A DNA stretch of 64,000 nucleotides. It comes from Phylloscopus collybita (taxonomy: Eukaryota; Chordata; Aves; Passeriformes; Phylloscopidae). Each line of letters starts with the position of its first letter. Position 1 is the first letter of the stretch. A program made the position numbers and the translations under genes. The notes under the pieces are model-generated. The model had not been told where the DNA came from. It saw only the letters and a program-made list of their open reading frames with translations, and searched no databases. The stretch is taken from the NCBI GenBank assembly GCA_027886175.1, contig JAJNNQ010000075.1, forward strand, positions 57,225,001 to 57,289,000. The letters are read 5' to 3'. Shown in pieces: positions 25,576 through 38,349 of the stretch.

Positions 25576-28500
25576 CATAATTAAAACAGCAACACAGCTT
25601 AGAATTTGCCCCATGCAAAATACACCATATGCTGCAATAACTCTTACAATATATCAGCCCTGAGGCTCAATGGAAAATGGGTCTCTAGATGAGTGTGTAT
25701 CACACAAGCCAAAAAAGCTGACAGATCATTTTGGCCAATAGATGTTCTTGTAGACCACATGACCAAGGAGGGCAGATCAACATTCCTGTTTATAACCATC
25801 TAATAATGTGGATGTTTTTTGGAATATGGAGCAATGTCTGTCTGCTCTTTGACTTAGAAAAAACCTGTTCTGGTTTTCTTCAGAAAGACTTGATTCCTAT
25901 AATCCATACTTAAAAAAAAACAGTAACAGGGCCCTTAAATTTGGAAAAACTGACAACAGCAACTGTTGTGCTCTGTTATATCTCATAATGTAAGGTCTAA
26001 TTTGTTTGGGGTATGCTAACTCACTAGCAGAAAAAAATAAATGAGGAAGACTTTAAAGCATGCCCAAGTATGCATATGTAACCCCACTTTGCAGCTCAAA
26101 AGATGCAATAATAATTTAAAATCAAACAATCCAAGCTACTATTCAGTGCAAATTTTAAATTTAAGATATCATCTCTCTCTTTGAGTTATTTTTACTATTC
26201 CATAAATGCCCCAAAAACTATTCCTGTATATTAAATGAAACACATAAATAAAATCAATAGATTTTTACATTATTAATTTAAAATGCTTATCAAAAATGGA
26301 GAGTCAATTCTATAAATAACCAGGGCAGAGAGTTCATATTCCTTAACTTATAAATTATATATCTACCACTGTAGATCTTACACAAGCAATATAGAGTGGA
26401 CAACACGAGTATCCTTAACCTCATGACAAAGATACTGAGAAAACCCAAGAGACTGGCATCCATTAATATCTCTAACACAATCTTGTAACAATATCATATT
26501 TTGTTGGGTTAGCCCTCACACTTTGCAGATAAGGCTTGATTTGATACCTTCAGAAGAAATATTACGAAGTACGTGGCATCTTGCACCTTTCATGCCTGAA
26601 CCCTCCAATGCAGTATTCACAGACTAGACATAATAAAGGATAAAGCTATACACTGGAAAAGGCTGAAGTGCTTTTGCTCTCATTATCTTATTGTGTACCA
26701 TTTTTGAAGGTGTAGAAAGCAAGAAACTAGAACTTTTAGCTTGTAATACCTCTCCCCCTGTTTTCAATGGGAGTTTGTAGGCTTAATACTATGGTCCTCA
26801 TTGGAAGCATGAACATAAGAAGCATAATAAGGGCTGGCATAATTTAGAGTGGTTTGAAGAAATCTCTTCCATATGCTTTACACTGCTGTTTTCAGAAAGT
26901 ACTAAGGGGTCAATGGAATGCAGTTTAATAAGACCCCTAATTACCATGAGTTATAAGGACAATTTCTTTTCTTCCGTCTCTTCTCTAATTTCTTACTGTT
27001 TTTTCCAAAGAACTAAAATTCAACAATGATTATAAACTTAACATTGTAGCTGAAAGCAGCACAAACTTAAATAATGGCAATTTACACACTAAATTAGGCA
27101 AAGAGGAAAATAAACAAAAGCAAAATGAAAACATCAATGTCTATGACATTCTGACATGAAGATGGAAGGAGTCTGAGTCAGAATAATGTTTTATTTTGCC
27201 CTGGGGAAAACTAAGGTCAGCACACCAATGCTCAGTTTCATACTGACTTCATACTGTATCTGTGAAATAGATGGATAAAAAATGGAACTTTATAACCACC
27301 ATAATTAATTCTAGCTACCAACATTTAAAAGCAATTGTGTTAATTAAAGACTGTGCAAAATGTTTATGTCCTTTGGTATATATGATAATAAAACGTATCT
27401 TTCCCAAACTGACATTGCTAATATGCAATTTATCTCCTTTTTATAGCTCTTTCGGAGACTCCTGTTTTGATCATGAGAGGAGATTTTTTTTTAAATGGCA
27501 GAAATGCAGTGGGACTTCAGACAGTTATATGATAAGGTTCATTAATGATGCCATACAAATGTTTACATGTTACTCATTGAAAAAAAGAAAAAGCTAGCTG
27601 CATGCTGCAAGAAATTAAAGAAAACACAGTTTAACAGCTACTAAACACTGCCAGAGCACAAGCTTTCCAGCCATCCCAAATATTTCTGAAGTATCAGACT
27701 TTATGCAAGGTCGCAATGTTCAACTCATTTCACACTGACTTCAGTGGTAGACATCTTTCCTTTTCCAAGAAGTTGTTTTCAATATTTTCTCATAATAAGT
27801 AATACCTATCTCTAAGTCTGAAAATGGAATGGAAATTATATTTTAGAATAAGCCTGAGCAAATGAGTGAAGCCATCACACTCAGTTTTGACACACAGAGA
27901 ATTTACTCAGGAATTGTTCAAATCTTTATGGCCTATTATGTTAAATAGATATTTATGATGTCTTTAAATGTCAGAAGTATTCAGTCTAGTCAGATGCTAA
28001 TGTCTGAAGGTGCTATCAGATTTAAGAGTCTACAGAGAAAAATAAGCAAAAGAACTCAGCCTCAGTTTCAGTTCCTTTTTAGATTTATCATGCTTCCAAT
28101 TATTTTTTGCTCCCATAGATTTCATTTTGGGGAACAACAGGAAAAGAGGTAATAATCAGACTCTAATTAAAATGCTGGGAGCACAAAGAGCAACAGTAAC
28201 ATAAAAGAACAAAAACTTTCCCTTATGAAAAGTTTCATACTGTCAGAGGTGGTCTTCAAAGACTTCAAGACTGAATTCAAGAAAACAGATCTACAAAAGA
28301 GAACTACAAAGCTATTGTCATTTGGTTCTGAATGACTGAAATCACAAAGAACATTTCCTTTGGTCAGCTCAGAGGGAGAGAGAAAAAGGAAAGAAAACAA
28401 ACACAATATTCAGAGTAGAAATAGGGAAGAAGAACAGCCATGCACGAAGCTCTTGTGGAATCACCAGTGAAATACTCCATACAGTTCTGAGAACACGGGA

Positions 28501-31311
28501 AGCTTAAGCTGGGACAGGAAAAGGGAAGCACTGCAGGCAACCTAATTTACAAGAGGTTTCATCTCTAGCTAGATGGATAGAACCTGCAGATGAGATAATA
28601 ATCCTTGCTGAGATTTTCTCTTCTCATTCAGAAACATTTACAGTATTGCAATACAAATATAAAATGTTAACAGTTTGAAATAACAAATTCTTGGATAGCT
28701 AATCTTTTAATAATAAAACAATTTCTGCATGATGCTTCTTATATCTTAATTAAAATCTCACATACGTAAATTCCTGTTTCATTATGGGGAGTTAATTACA
28801 CAGAAAGTATGGCTGTAGTGAAAACTGTAGCAGAAAATTCTCTTCAACCCCTGTTTTGCTGTTGCATATCAAGATATTAAGAATATTGAATATATTGAAA
28901 TCTTCACATGATGATAGACACTTGATGATTAAATGTGTTTTAAGGGCCCTGTCCAACATGTACATTAAGCAAAAAAATACTATTGAGCAGCATAGACTTT
29001 TCTTGAGATGATTTCACAAAACAAGCAGGAATTAAACCATTAATTAAAATTAATTAAACAATGTTTATATATGGAATTAAAGAAACTACAGTTTACACAT
29101 TAAAAAAAAAAAAAGTAAGTGAAAAAAATTAGTACTTTTGAAAGCATAAGAAGCGTTTTTGTAACTTCCAGAGTTCAGGCCACAGTTGACTCTATAGTTT
29201 TCAGAATTATTGGAGAGCCACTTCTGGGCCATGAGACAGCTTTACAGTGAAAATGAAGGCAGGAATGTTATTCTACAGTGCAATAAAATATTTTCTAAAT
29301 TCCAAAGTGATGTCCTTTTATTGAGGGAAAAAGTCTTATTCCAAAATATAGAAAATATGGACCCTTAACAGTTAAAAACTGAAAATTAGCAGGATTAAGG
29401 GAACATTTCTTTCTGTTGAAGAAAACAAGAATATCCAATAGACAACCAAACACTAAATTACATTTTTATGGTACACAATGCCTTATATTTTAGAACAGAA
29501 TTATAGTGATTCACTTAAAAATATTTTTAATTAGGTAATAAAACTGAAAAAGAGTCAAGACACTTCAAGAGAAGTCATCTGACCAGAACTCGATACCAAA
29601 TAGAAAACCAATTGAAAAGACAAAATATAAATAAACCAAGTTTCAACATGTAAGACTAAGGGACACTTCAGGTGTTTTCTGATCATAACAGGGAGCTAAT
29701 GGCACAGTTGCTTTACTTTTATAAATGTACCTTCTCTCATCTAAAATTTAGTTAGAATTCACTATATTTTGCACAACTTTTACTGGGAGTTACAACCTCA
29801 ATGCTCCAGTGGTTCCTGAGTTCTATTGCTCTCCCATTTGCTCTCATTCCAGTAGTATTCCTTTGCACAAAACAAGACTCTCAAACATGTTCCTCCTTTA
29901 TCCACTATTCTTTTTTTTTTTTTTCAGAACATGTATATGCTCGCCAGATATTTATGTTGGTACATTCTTTAAGGCATGAAAGTCATTATGGCTCACCTCT
30001 ATTAGATTTAATTAATATCTAGAAAATCATGCACAAAATTAGTTGTGATTCAGTATAGAAAGATATGTCAATTTGGTTGTTCAGAAATTATCAATTCCTC
30101 CTTCCCAATGACAAGTATGTTCAATCAGACAAGATTTCTGAAAAGAGATAAAGGAAATAGGACCACATCAAGCAGAAAAACTCAAATATGGTTAGCTAAT
30201 AGAATCATCCCCCAATAACCCTGACCTTCACTCTCCTGTTGTGCATGACTGGAGAAGTAGACACACAGGGCCCCTTCTCACTACCAAGTTCTTACCCACT
30301 TCAAAATTTATTGCCCGTATTCTGACAGCCCAGTTGCAGAGAACCTACTATAATTGGCTTTTCCTTGAAGGCTGTATAATTTCGGGAATTTTACTGCCAT
30401 GCTGAAGGTCAAGCAAAAGCTCTGTACAGGAACTTTTAACCCAGATGGTCATTAAGGGGGCTCACATATGCATAAGATTGTGTCATTCATGATCTGCCAT
30501 TTATGATCTTCCATGTGTTATGATCTTTCTGTTGGCTACTCCTCTGGTTGTTTGTTCTGTCTCAAACATTATATCAGTTTATTTTTTTTTTATTTTTATT
30601 TTATTTTTATTGTTTCTTTTTCCCCTTCTAAGCATGAAAAAGTCAGTGACATCTAGTAACTGATGCTACATCTCACTGGGATTTTTCTTTTGATCATACA
30701 TTAGTCATTTAATTTTTCTCACATCTTAATCCATTTCAAGAATCTAGAGCATTTTATTTTATAACAAGAATATACCCCAAACCCCACATCAGAACCCAAA
30801 ACCCTCCCCGTAATACAAAACAAACAAAACCCATTATCTATTTTAGAAACGGTTGGGGTTTTGTACTGTTAATTTGAGAGTTTTGGTCCCTGGAAATTGT
30901 TCCTGTTTATTAAAGTCCATTTTTAATAGGGATGGGAAACCTTTCCATATATTTTCATTGAAGCATATTCTTTTTATTAAAAAAAATGAGAAATCTTCTC
31001 TTTCCAAAAGTGGATATTTTTTATTATACAAGGAAAGACATGCATCCAGGCATTTGGCTTCCTCTGTTTTGGAGCTATTTTCTCTCAGGGACAATCTGGC
31101 ACATGATATCTGTACAATAGAGGAGATTTGCAAAATGTGTCCCCTCAAAACCTTGGGCAGCTCTGAGACTGGTGTAGAGGCAAACAAGTGGCAGATCATA
31201 CTTACCTACAGAGATCCACTGCATCAATAGAACTAATACATTCATCAGTTATTTTCATTACTATCACATTTGTTTGGATAGTACTTTCAGAAGTTTAGTT
31301 TCTCAGAATCA
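25576..31311. other. Long unique AT-rich non-coding block
   Basis: About 5.7 kb without any recognised gene or transposon. It holds poly-A and poly-T runs (29101-29115, 29910-29924) and an A/C-rich tract at 30766-30833. Open frames of about 120 codons overlap on both strands at 30843-31230, but neither has a recognisable domain. This could be intergenic or intronic. Confidence 0.5.
30578..30612. repeat. (TTTTA)n low-complexity tract
   Basis: A poly-T run followed by repeated ATTTTT units. Confidence 0.85.
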
Positions 31312-31740
31312 CAGCTCTCTCAGCAGCTCCTTTTAATTCATGCCTTCTAGACCTTTCACCAGCTTTGTTGCCCTTCTCTGGACTTGCTCCAGTACCTCAA
31401 AGTTCTTTTTGAAGTGAGGTGTCCTGAATTTATCACAGTACTTGAGGTGTGAAGTCACTAGTGCAGAGTGCTGGGGCACAATCACTGCCCTGGTCCTGCT
31501 GGCCACATTAATCCTGATGTAGGCCAGCTGGGCACACTGCTAGATCACGTTCAGTAGGCTGTCAACCAACGCCTTCAGCTCCCTTTCCACTGGGCAGTTT
31601 TCCAGTCATTCCTGCCCCAGCTTGTAGTGCTGCAGGGGGTGGTTGTGACACAAGTGCAGGACAGAAACCTGCACCTTATTGAACCTCATGCCACTGTCCT
31701 CAGCCCATCGATCCAGTCTGTGAAGCTCTCAAGTAGAACT
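31312..31740 (-). mobile_element. CR1 LINE internal 3' UTR fragment
   Basis: Antisense CR1 sequence without its 3' terminus. Visible words include CCAGCTTTGTTGCCCTTCTC, GGACTTGCTCCAGTACCTCA, GCACAATCACTGCCCTGGTC, TGATGTAGGCCAGCTGGGCA and CTCAGCCCATCGATCCAGTC. It cannot code. Confidence 0.93.
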
Positions 31741-32625
31741 TATTAAAGGCTAATATTCCCTGTCCCCTCTGCCCCAAAAATGTTAACTATATGAAAAAAA
31801 ACCAAAGAGATATGCTAGAACACCTGCTTTAAGTGAGGAATTACCATCATAAGTATGGATTGTCGTATAGAGAGAAATTCAGGAACAGAGACTTATTCAG
31901 GAAGATATTTCTCTATTCCTTTTTACTTTTTCCTCCCCCAAAAGCTAACTTTTCCCCACAATGAAAAATAACAGAGACCAAAACTAAGAAAACAGAACTC
32001 ACCCAGAAGCTGCATCTATATTGCCCATTAACTTAATTCAAACTTCAAAATTTTGTAGCCTACAATAAAGTGGTACAGTTTAAACAAAATTAGATTGGTG
32101 TCTAAACACTGAATCATTTATGAGCACATTACATAAATATATTTACATTTTGTGCTACATTTTTTGCATTTGGCCTAAAATGCGTCTCTGGAGTTTGAAA
32201 CTTTATATTATCTGTTTTTGAAATCAAGGCCTTTAGATAATTACAGTTATTTTTATATAAAACAAAAACTGTAATATTTCTAATTTTTTTCTAGATGTAA
32301 TTCCAATTTTGTGGTTGTATTTTATTGCTTTGCTTTAAAATGAATATTAAAAAATTAGCAAAAAATAACATTTAACCTTTAGTCTTTATGCCTATTTTTT
32401 CTTCATGCAAACTTTTGATTAAGTACCTTCAGGTAAATTTAATTCTGTAAATCTAAATGAATAGTTTGTTTCAGAAATACCTAAATATGTGGAGAGGAAA
32501 AATAATTAAATATGATAGTCTCTATCCACTTTTCACTTGCGGCTGTCAGACAGATTCAGGTTCTTGGAAAATTATGCCTGGTTTGCACAATAGAATTACT
32601 TCAGATCTTCAAAGTTTACATTTTG

Positions 32626-32657
32626 TATTTATTTATTTATTTATTTATTTATTTATA
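32626..32657. repeat. (TTTA)n microsatellite
   Basis: Eight perfect TTTA units. Confidence 0.95.
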
Positions 32658-34499
32658 AAGGAATATCTTAATCATGAGGAAGTAAATATAGTTGTACACA
32701 GAGCACTATCTTCTTCAGACAAGTCAACAGATAACTTAAACACTCAAATACAAGTGGGTTAGGAGGTTTTTTTCAATTCACCATAAATATCAGTTATTAA
32801 GTTTCAAGTGATACATTAGAAAAAAGTTGATAAAAACATCTCATTGTAGTCAATGATATCAACTGGATGTATGCTGACAAAGTAACTGACATCATCAGGA
32901 GCAATTTTATGGCCATTTTAATAAAAAGAAGGAAGTGAATATGAAAGCTACATAGACAAAACACAGGCAAAGTTCAGATACACAGAGGGAAAAATCATAA
33001 ACAATAATTGTCCTAAGAGCCTGTGGTGGACTTCTGAGCTGGTGAGATCTCTCAGAAGTTCCCGTGTCCAGATCATCTTATATAGAGGACTCCTTATATG
33101 GAACAAGTTTTGAAAGCACGGATTTATTATACTGTAAAGCAAGAAAGCAAATTTTAAAAGAAAAAAAATCAGTGACCTGGGCAATCACAATGTTGTTAAA
33201 AGGGTTTATACCCAACTCACCCATTGCCTCATATGTCTTACAAGAGTATCTTGCTTCCAGGCTTGGTTTGAGTCACTCAGTAACCTTCTGTGCTGCAGCA
33301 AACTCTGCACAGCTTAGAAAGTGAGTTTTTAGAAGTTCTTCCTTCTTTGTCAAAATTGACATCTCCCTTCTCCTCTCAGCAGTCTAGCAATCATGCTGTT
33401 CAAACTGCCTTTCCTCTAGCTCTTCCCAACATTCCCTGCAGTTTCTTTTCTCTTCTGCATTTGACCAGGATCAGTAGTCACAGATGGCAAGGATCAATCT
33501 CACTTTCGAGTGGTTCTGCCTGACACAGTATTTAAGGAATGAACATAATCTAAATATGTATAAAGGGGAAGAAGACACACATTACCTCTCCTGATGGCCT
33601 ACTAAGTTTTGCTATTTACATTAAAATGGCATCAGAGATAGAAAACAAGATAACAAATAATGATCAGATACTGCCATTCACCAATATCCATATTTTCCAT
33701 AAACACCAATAGAATTTCATTAACACTGGCAGGTCTTTCCATGTGCAATCCCACCCACGACTGATCCGACAATGTCTTAAAATCAGTCTGAACTCCTCCA
33801 TACAACATTTTGAACAGTCTTGTCAGGTCAGAAGTCAGGGGTGATATACTTAAAATCTCTTTCCATCCCCCAAAAGATATTCATGAACTCTTATATACCT
33901 CACTGGCATCAAAGATAATTTTGGAATTTCCCTCAGGTCTCTCATGTGGCCTCCTCACCTCAAAGACAAGGCTTTTGTGTGATGTGAATAAACCTACACT
34001 CAGTGCCTCGGGAATGCCATGCAAAGCCAGACAAGCAGTTTTCTGCCAAAATCTGTCTGATTAGTTCTGTAACATTCCTAGTAGCCTAAACAAATTTACA
34101 TCATACCAAAGACAATAAAGAAGAGCTGAGAATTAATAATTTTAATGTATAATAAAAACGGAATGAAACATATAAAAATAGTCACCATTTCAGTTGTAAA
34201 ATATGCATATTCTGAAATCCTGTACCTAGTGAATATGAGGGTTCAGGACAGTCAAGTGAGTCACTGCTTTTGCAGATATAGGAGACTGATAACATTCCCA
34301 AGCATATGAACTCCAGATCTGATAGGGACTTAGGAGGAAATGAGGGCTGGGTCACATTACAAAGTCTGCCACACAACAACTGCAGTGAAAAAATGGCTCC
34401 TTGACTTCCTCACTAATGGGCACTTACAACACTTTGGAAAGACATGAGAGTTAACATTTCCCCACATACAGACTTTTTTCTAAATTGTTTTCTAATGTG

Positions 34500-34690
34500 T
34501 TTCCTCTGTCTGCTTGGTCAGCTCCGAGCAGAGGCAGCTGCATGGGAACGCCCGACACCTTTTGCAAAGCTGGAGGCAGAGGGGAATGTGGCACAAACAC
34601 ATTAATTGTGCCAAACGCCTTCCAATCCTCATTTTGACCTAGATTCAGCAGAGGACTGTGCCTTAACACTGATCCGGTAAGATGTGTTAC
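34500..34690. promoter_or_regulatory. Candidate conserved non-coding element
   Basis: A GC-richer, CpG-containing patch stands out against AT-rich neighbours and is free of recognised repeats. It contains an 8-9-8 inverted repeat, TGGCACAA and TTGTGCCA, around a homeodomain-like ATTAA core at 34589-34613. TTGGC-type half sites resemble nuclear factor I sites. Regulatory function is an inference from composition and motifs; no cross-species comparison was possible. Confidence 0.25.
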
Positions 34691-35455
34691 CACATTTGAA
34701 ATAGGGCAAATTTCACAGTTAAAATAGTGGTATCTTAGATGGTTCACTGTAGTGGGTAACAGTGAACATCATTCTGTGTTTGGGTTACTGTCAAAGCTAC
34801 TCACTAATAATCTCAGTAGCCAAGAATGACTTTTCCTACTTATCACAGACACATTTGGCTTCCTGCAGCTCTTAACCTTTCTAAAACTAAATCACTAGAC
34901 AATTAATTGATTTATCATTGTTGTCTAGGAAGAAACTAAATTGGTGGAAAGTAGAGAAGATGTCAATAGCATTATCTTGGGTCAGACAGTGGCTTGGCAT
35001 GGGATGTGAGTGGGCACATAAATTAATTTATGTGCTTTCAGGTAAAACACTAAAGTATCTCATGGTGAAACTGTAAAACTAGTAAATTTCTGCCAGGATA
35101 GGATGCCACAGGACATTGTGAAATTTTGATTTAAATCAGTTTCTACTTTTTCTTGCTTTATCTTCCTCCTAAGCTAATTCTGCTATTTCTTTTGGGAAAA
35201 GAATCCCTCAGAGAAGATGAAAGAATAAGTTTGTTATTCATTATTCTGCCTATAAAGTGTTTTAATTTGTTGGCCAACCAACCGTCTTCCCTTTAGCAAA
35301 TTCTTCCAGAGCTCTGGCTACAGCACAACCTTTCTGGTGTCCTGCTGGACCCAGGTGCCCCTCTGTACAGCCTGCAGCTCCCTCTTTCAGCCATGAAACC
35401 TCATTCTCTTGGTTAACTCAACAGATGCCCCCTTCTCCTGAGAATGTGTATTCAG

Positions 35456-36109
35456 GAAAGGGTAAATAATGCTGCAAGCAGTCTCAAAAGAGAGAGGAGT
35501 GAGAGAAATGTGTGAGAAACAGTCCTGCAAATACCAAGGTGAGAGAAGAAGGAGGGAGAGAGGGTGCTCCAGGCACTGGAGCAGAGATTTCTCTGCAGCC
35601 CTCAGAGAGGACCATGATGAAGCAAATATTCTCACTGGGGAGGATACCACACTGGAGCAGATGCACATACCCTGAAGGAAGATGCAGCCAGTGGAAAGAC
35701 CCTTGTTGAAGCAGGGGAACAGCATGAGGAGGAAGGAGCAGAAGAGAGGAGCTATTATGGATTAGCTGTAACCCCCATTTCCCATCACCCTGCACCACTG
35801 GGGGGGAGGAAGTTTGGAGTAAGGAGTGAAGTTGATGCTGACAGGGAGGAGGGACGGGAGGAAGGTGTTTTAGTTTTTTTGTCTTCATTTCTCATTACCT
35901 TATTCTATTCTTAATTGGAAATAAATTAAATTAATCTTCCCTAACGTGAGTCAGTTTTACCAGTGACATTAATCAATAAGGAGTTTACCTATTCTTTATG
36001 TCAACCCATGAACTTTTCCACCTATTTTCTACTTGTCTTGTTGAGTAGGTGGAGAGGGAGAGAGAAGCTAGGGGGGCATCTGGCAGCCAGCCATGGTGAA
36101 CCCACTACA
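35456..36109 (+). mobile_element. ERVL-type LTR, 5'-truncated
   Basis: This has the layout of a common bird ERVL-like LTR. Recognised pieces in order are GAGAGGAGTGAGAGAAATG, AGCAGATGCACATACCCTGA, CTGTAACCCCCATTTCCCAT, then CACTGGGGGGGAGGAAG. They are followed by TTTCTCATTACC with AAATAAATTAAATTAA, and an end at GGTGAACCCACTACA. The 5' end of the LTR is missing. Open frames on both strands (up to 134 codons) are artefacts of its purine-rich tandem structure. A second, fuller copy lies at 38350-40060 in the same orientation. Confidence 0.87.
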
Positions 36110-36489
36110 TCCTTCCCCCTCCCCCCCCCAAAAAAAAAGGACAAAAGAAACAAAATAGTTTTTTACTCTGCTCGAGTATTACATATTTGTTCAGCCCAGA
36201 CTAAGTCTTGTGTAAACAAAACAAACAAAGGTCCAAATTGCTGGAACACAGGCTGGTTTAGTATTGTAGTACTCTGATTGCTAGCACTTTAAAATACTCA
36301 TAATTCATAATTGTTCCTTCAATACAATTATCCACAAGCCAGTGACTTGCTCTACATTTCTTACTAGTGGATTCCTTTGGGGCTCAGAGAAGCACTAAAG
36401 CTGTTTATAGTGGGAGCATTTGCAGAAGGGAAAAGAACTACTAATAGCAGAGAGGAAAGGGCTAGTGAAGACTCTTATCAAGTTCTTTG

Positions 36490-37170
36490 GTCTTTAACAG
36501 GGAGACCTCCTGTGACATCACACTCTTAAATTTCATCCATGCAGAGGTCAGTGCATACAAAGATGACCAAATTTTCCGCAAATCAGAGCTAAAATTTCAC
36601 CCTGTGTGTTTGCTGCCTGCTCTGCAAGTTAACCACTAACAGAGTGAGGTCCTTGAGTCCTCACACCTTGTTACTCATCTGTTTGCCTGCAGATTTCCTG
36701 GCTGTGGAGCAACATATGTTTTAAAATAGCTCTGTTAGGCATTAATTCAAATCATGCGCCTCATCTTGTCTCTGTAATGGCACCCAGAGGCATTTGCCGC
36801 TCTGTCCCTGATCACAGAGCTGTGTGCTGCATGCTTTGGCTCACATGGCTTTATGCTAATGACAGGGGTCACACGGAGGCTGTTAATGATCAGTATAATG
36901 CCCAACACAACCTTCTGAACAAATCTACCCAGTAAATAATGTAGCATTTACCCGGCAAATTTATTCCAGAGATTACCTGACAAGTTTATTTTCCTGCTTA
37001 TGGAAGTCATTGGCACCCTCTGGTGGTGCATGGCTCCTACTGCTTGACAGCTCTCCCTCGATGCCATAAGCAGCACCTAAAGTATGGTACCGATTTCTGC
37101 ACTGATGACAAAATCACCTGCTCAGTTCTGAAAGCAGAATCAACTACATTCAGCTGCTTAGATTTCAACC
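36490..37170. promoter_or_regulatory. Candidate conserved non-coding element cluster
   Basis: About 0.7 kb of balanced-composition, repeat-free DNA between two LTR insertions. It carries a POU-octamer-like ATGCTAAT at 36853-36860, TTAATGATC-type homeodomain cores at 36892-36900, and several scattered CpGs. There is no plausible coding frame longer than 66 codons. The absence of transposons inside it, while LTRs sit on both sides, fits purifying selection, but that is an inference. Confidence 0.3.
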
Positions 37171-37436
37171 CACCATGCTGTACAGGGTAAGAAACAATTA
37201 AGAATTCCTTTTTTCAGTCCCTACACATTTGAAAAACCAGACAACCCCAAACCAGCCTACACTTTTATATTTTTGTTGATTTAAGGTGCTGAAAGTTTAC
37301 AAAAACACCATAGACAATTAAAATGGAGTCAAGCTGGAAGACACCAGGACTATGAAACTTGCAATTGCTTTCTTAGATGTGTCTCTTCCTACAGGAAATG
37401 TTATAGTAGAATTAAGTTTAGTTAAGTTTTGTTCAG

Positions 37437-37551
37437 TTTCTAAACAAAACTTGTTTAGTTTTGTTTGGGTTTTTTGGGAGGTTTTGGTTTTTTTTTTGTT
37501 TTTTTTTTTTCGTTTTTTTTTTTTTTGGTTGTGGTTGTTGGTTTAGGTTTT
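37437..37551. repeat. G/T-only low-complexity tract
   Basis: Poly-T runs are interrupted by GG and GTTT words with almost no A or C on the plus strand. The open frame at 37352-37546 runs through it and is not a gene. Confidence 0.9.
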
Positions 37552-37609
37552 TTTCACTTTTTACAATAGCAAAGTATAATTTCACTGACAGAGCTAATCT
37601 AAATCAGAT

Positions 37610-38060
37610 TTCAGATTGTTTTGACTGACAGGTAGGAACAAGGAAGCTGCTTTGCTGGTGCCTGCCCGGTCATGCAGAAGATTATGTAAGCTCCCTCAAA
37701 GCACTTGTTCATGGAAAGGGCAGCACACTGAACTGTACACATCACGTGTCATGTTGTGAAGGGCAATAAGGCAAATATTATCAGACCTGGGGCTGTGTGT
37801 GCCCTCATTCTTTTTCCTTTTTGTCAATGGAGCGTTACTGCTGACAATATTGAGAATGTCATGGCCATTACTCTGACAGCATATGAACTAGTAGGGAGGA
37901 GATGACCAATTTTTCAAAATTATATTCTTTGCAGGCAGATGTTCACATTTGTAAAGTAGAGGTGGGAGCTACAGCTTATTCAATGCTAACAGCCATTTCA
38001 GCTGTCAAATAATAATTGGAAATGTTCAATGGAAAGAATTATCTTAATTATCTTTTCTTA
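37610..38060. promoter_or_regulatory. Candidate conserved non-coding element
   Basis: Repeat-free sequence of balanced composition that includes ATCACGTGTCATG (an E-box, CACGTG) and a CAGCTG E-box at 37999-38004. The second E-box runs directly into TGTCAAATAATAATTGG, a MEIS-like and homeodomain-like string. Motif density and lack of repeats suggest an enhancer; no comparison with other species was possible. Confidence 0.3.
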
Positions 38061-38349
38061 ATTAAAAAACACAGGTATTTTCCATAACTCCAACAGAGCC
38101 TTGTAACTGTTTTCATTACACTTTTTCTCTTCAGAAAGAGTGCGTTGAAGAGATCCGGTGGCAGGGGGATCCACCATGTTTTAGATCCAGTTTGCTTATT
38201 TCAGAAGCAGGCTGGTAGAGAGGGGCAATACTCTTGAGTGTTTCTTATCATCGTCCTTGATGATCACCATTATCATGGTAGAGGAGATGGTTGCCTCTCT
38301 CTGCTTCATATAAAGCAAAACTGAAATTAAGATCTGCAAGATAACTTCT

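Larger units (their letters stand above)
31741..35455. other. Unique DNA, GC content rising to the right
   Basis: No transposon is recognised. The left part is AT-rich with a (TTTA)n microsatellite. From about 33 kb onward the base composition becomes more balanced. Open frames at 33064-33523 and 33810-34064 (plus) and 34451-34747 (minus) have no recognisable domain. A candidate regulatory patch lies at 34500-34690. Confidence 0.45.

Noticed and set aside
30843..31230. Overlapping ~120-codon frames on opposite strands
   Set aside because: Neither has a recognisable domain, conserved motif or splice context; a donor-like string on the minus strand (31200-31207) would lie upstream of the frame, not after it.
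33245..33321. Short exon-like segment between CTTGCTTCCAG and GTGAGTTT
   Set aside because: Only about 60-75 bases, donor preceded by AAA, and the open frame carries little information; too many such pairs occur by chance.
35484..35888. 134- and 112-codon minus-strand frames
   Set aside because: Shadows of the purine-rich ERVL-type LTR.
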